DNA of 64,000 nucleotides from RPQJ01 sp963793675. GTDB taxonomy: Bacteria; Pseudomonadota; Gammaproteobacteria; Steroidobacterales; Steroidobacteraceae. Positions 61,997 through 64,000 of this stretch are shown here, piece by piece. The position numbers and the translations under genes were made by a program. A model generated the notes under the pieces. That model saw only the letters and a list, made by a program, of their open reading frames with translations. It was not told the DNA's origin and did not search any database. Every line of letters begins with the position of its first letter. The stretch's first letter is position 1. Location of the stretch: NCBI GenBank assembly GCA_963793675.1, contig CAWCBA010000002.1, positions 868,001 through 932,000 on the forward strand. Reading direction: 5' to 3'.

Positions 61997-64000
61997 GTGA
62001 GCGAACAACCCGGCCAGCGCGTTGGTGGAATCACGCGGATCGTGAATTTCATGGCGGAGTTGCGCCGTCGCCGCGTCTTCTCGTTCACCGCCGGCTACAT
62101 CGTCGCGGCGTGGGTTGCCATCGAGGTTGCCAGCGTAGTGCTGCAGGCCTTCGAGGTGCCGAACCACGTCCTGCGGGTGCTGATAATCGCCGCCGTCGTG
62201 CTCGCGCCGGCGGCGATGGTGCTCGCCTGGTTCTACGACCTGACCCGCCACGGTCTCGTCTACACCGACGAGGTCGACCGGATGAAGGCGATCGCCGAGC
62301 AGCCAAGCGCACCAACGGACGCAGCGGCCAACGCGGCTGGCCTGCCGGCCCCAGCGGAAATCGAGGGCGTGCCCGCGATTGAAACGACAGCCGCCGGACC
62401 TGCCGAACGCCGACTGGTGACGGTGCTGCAGTGTTCACTGTCGCCGCTCGGCGACCAAGGCATCGACCTGCAGGCGGAGCGATTTCGGGGCGAGATTCCT
62501 GCGATTGCGCGCCGCTTCGGGGAGATCGTAGACAGCGTGGAGGGGTACCTGCTGCCGACCGAGGGCGAGGTCTTCACGGCCTATTTCGGGGTGCGGATCG
62601 CGCACGAGGACGACGCGCTCCGTGCGGTGCTTTCCGCGCAACGCATGGTCCGCCACATCTCGGACTTCAACGCCAATGCCACCGGTGCCGAGGCACTGCG
62701 CATCGATATCTGCGCCGGTTTGCACTGCGGCTTCGCGATCGTCGAGGAATTGCAGGGGCGCGGGATCGAGCACTGGGTGAGCAACATCGGGCAGACGCTG
62801 AACGCGGCTGCGGCACTGCAGCTCGCCGCGGGAAGCAACGAAGTCCGGCTGAGCCGCGACATCCACGCGATGCTCCACGGCCGAATCCCCTGCGAGCTGG
62901 CCGGCAGCCAGTCGCTGCCGGGCTCGGCGGTCCCGGTCCCGGTGTACCGGGTCACCGGGACGGTTCTGGTCCCGCTCGCACCGTCGGAGACCTTCCACGG
63001 CGAGATGATCGGTCGCGAGAAAGAGATCGCGCTACTCGAGGAACGCTGGGGCGCGGCCCTCGAGTCGCAGGGCAGCGTCGTGCTGCTGCGCGGCGAGCCG
63101 GGGATGGGCAAGACGAGGCTGGTGGCGAGCTTCCGCCAGATCGTAGAGAGCGGGGGGGTGGCTCGCCCGCTCGTGCTGCAGTGTTCCGCGCATCACACCC
63201 ATTCGCCGCTGTTCCCGGTGTTGCGCTACCTCGAGCGGGCGGTGCCGGGCTTCTCCGCGCAGGACCCTGCGCCAGTCAGTGAACAGAAGCTCGCGGCCTG
63301 GCTCGAAACGTACGACGTGCGAGAACCGGAGCTGCCGCGGATTCTTGCCGAGATGCTGTCGCGCGATCCGCAGACGGGCGGTTCACACGTCGAACCGGGC
63401 AAGCAGAAGGAGCTGCTGCTGCGCGGGCTGTTGCGCGTGATGCTGCACGATGCGGACAAGCAGCCCGTGTTCCTGCTGTTCGAAGATCTGCACTGGGCGG
63501 ATCCGACCTCGTGCGAACTGCTCGGCATGCTGATCGGGCAGGCGCCGTCGCTGCGGGCCTTTCTGCTGCTGACTACCCGTCTGGGCTTTCGCGCGCCGTG
63601 GCTGCATCAGTCGCACGTCCATGTCGTGAACGTGAACCGCCTCGGCCGCGCGCAGTCGCGCTCGATCGTCGCCGCGATCGACCGAGAGGGCTCGATCGAC
63701 GAGTCGCTCACGGAATCCATCGTCGCGAAGGCCGACGGCGTGCCCCTGTTCATCGAGGAGCTTGCCCGCTCGGTCCTTGAGGCAGCACGTCGCAACCGGC
63801 TGACCGGTGCGGGGGACCCGCTCACCATCCCGAACTCCCTGCAGGAGTCGCTGGCGGCGCGGATCCAGCAGCTCGGGCCGGCCAAGGCGCTCTTGCAGTT
63901 CGCGGCCACGATCGGCCGGGAGTTCAGCCAGGCCCTGTTGCAGGCGACCGCCGGGCTCACGACCGAGCGGGTGGAGGAGCTGATGGACCAGCTGGTCGAT
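61997..64000 (+). CDS. Membrane-anchored cyclase-like / AAA ATPase signalling protein (partial, 3' end outside window)
   Basis: The visible 668 residues contain an N-terminal membrane module (about 15-90; FMAELRRRRVFSFTAGYIVA, VASVVLQAFEVP) of the kind that precedes TolB-TPR proteins. A class III adenylate/guanylate cyclase-like domain (about 140-320) follows, then an AAA/STAND-type ATPase with Walker A GEPGMGKTRL near residue 370 and Walker B VFLLFEDLHWAD near 493. The two metal-binding Asp residues expected in the cyclase (in FCDLVGST-like and MGDG-like motifs) are replaced by VLQCSLSPLG and PTEGEVFTAYFG, so catalysis is doubtful and it may be a pseudo-cyclase sensor. GTG at 61997 is the likely start; ATG at 62051 is an alternative. 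The frame is open to the window edge. Confidence 0.82.
   Translation, partial: MSEQPGQRVGGITRIVNFMAELRRRRVFSFTAGYIVAAWVAIEVASVVLQAFEVPNHVLRVLIIAAVVLAPAAMVLAWFYDLTRHGLVYTDEVDRMKAIAEQPSAPTDAAANAAGLPAPAEIEGVPAIETTAAGPAERRLVTVLQCSLSPLGDQGIDLQAERFRGEIPAIARRFGEIVDSVEGYLLPTEGEVFTAYFGVRIAHEDDALRAVLSAQRMVRHISDFNANATGAEALRIDICAGLHCGFAIVEELQGRGIEHWVSNIGQTLNAAAALQLAAGSNEVRLSRDIHAMLHGRIPCELAGSQSLPGSAVPVPVYRVTGTVLVPLAPSETFHGEMIGREKEIALLEERWGAALESQGSVVLLRGEPGMGKTRLVASFRQIVESGGVARPLVLQCSAHHTHSPLFPVLRYLERAVPGFSAQDPAPVSEQKLAAWLETYDVREPELPRILAEMLSRDPQTGGSHVEPGKQKELLLRGLLRVMLHDADKQPVFLLFEDLHWADPTSCELLGMLIGQAPSLRAFLLLTTRLGFRAPWLHQSHVHVVNVNRLGRAQSRSIVAAIDREGSIDESLTESIVAKADGVPLFIEELARSVLEAARRNRLTGAGDPLTIPNSLQESLAARIQQLGPAKALLQFAATIGREFSQALLQATAGLTTERVEELMDQLVD

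Noticed and set aside
1..64000. tRNA, rRNA or riboswitch genes
   Set aside because: I found no cloverleaf-like or rRNA-like sequence by eye and no intergenic region with a riboswitch-sized conserved structure; a covariance-model scan would be decisive.

Overview
The window is GC-rich, densely coded DNA (gaps mostly under 250 bp) from a proteobacterium. A gammaproteobacterium is the best guess: the acetate block at 42.5-57.4 kb (PutP-type sensor kinase, LuxR response regulator, DcaP-like porin, acetyl-CoA synthetase, DUF4212/VC_2705-type symporter, DUF294 proteins and exonucleases) is arranged as in Vibrio/Pseudomonas-like bacteria. That assignment is inference; there is no rRNA or tRNA here to confirm it.

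Layout. 0-6.4 kb: a probable quaternary-amine (carnitine/betaine-like) catabolic block, with a CaiD-type enoyl-CoA hydratase (cut by the left edge), an NDP-forming acyl-CoA synthetase, a beta-keto acid cleavage enzyme (BKACE) and, divergently, a dimethylglycine-dehydrogenase-like flavoprotein. 6.4-17 kb: a peptidyl-prolyl isomerase, an exported agmatinase-family protein, an alpha/beta hydrolase, an organophosphate:phosphate antiporter, a GFA-family zinc protein, an exported PHP metallohydrolase, and two PLP aminotransferases (one with a Tat signal). 17-25.2 kb: a TIR-TolB-TPR fusion, a DUF2799 lipoprotein, a GGDEF/EAL protein, an MttB-family methyltransferase and a DUF2855 protein. 25.2-28.7 kb: a non-coding stretch with three ~90-bp direct repeats and a TPR-protein remnant, then a Prs homologue, a COG2187 kinase-like protein and a phosphoribosyltransferase. 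28.7-42.3 kb: a CHASE2/SH3-M48 operon, an IorAB-type molybdenum oxidoreductase, an exported clan GH-D glycosidase, an exported methyltransferase, a CHAT-peptidase lipoprotein and a pullulanase. 42.5-57.4 kb: the acetate system. 57.5-64 kb: a DHFR-like reductase, a cardiolipin-synthase-like PLD protein, a nucleotide-transporter-like MFS protein, a Tat aldo/keto reductase, and a cyclase-like/AAA signalling protein cut by the right edge.

The acetate block is the most coherent unit. CrbS (symporter-fused hybrid kinase) and CrbR should sense carbon state and activate acs and the acetate symporter. A shared 16-bp motif, TACGACCMANGKCGYA-like, lies in the crbR/porin gap (one site) and the acs/DUF4212 gap (two inverted sites) and is my candidate CrbR operator. 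A strong intrinsic terminator separates acs-DUF4212-symporter from two tandem DUF294-exonuclease gene pairs.

A caution applies throughout. About 23 apparent single-base frameshifts fall in 11 loci while the homologous protein continues in another frame. This looks like sequence or assembly error more than decay. Genes with one break or N-terminal breaks are listed as CDS over their full extent; those with two or more internal breaks are typed pseudogene, meaning only that the reading frame as given is interrupted.
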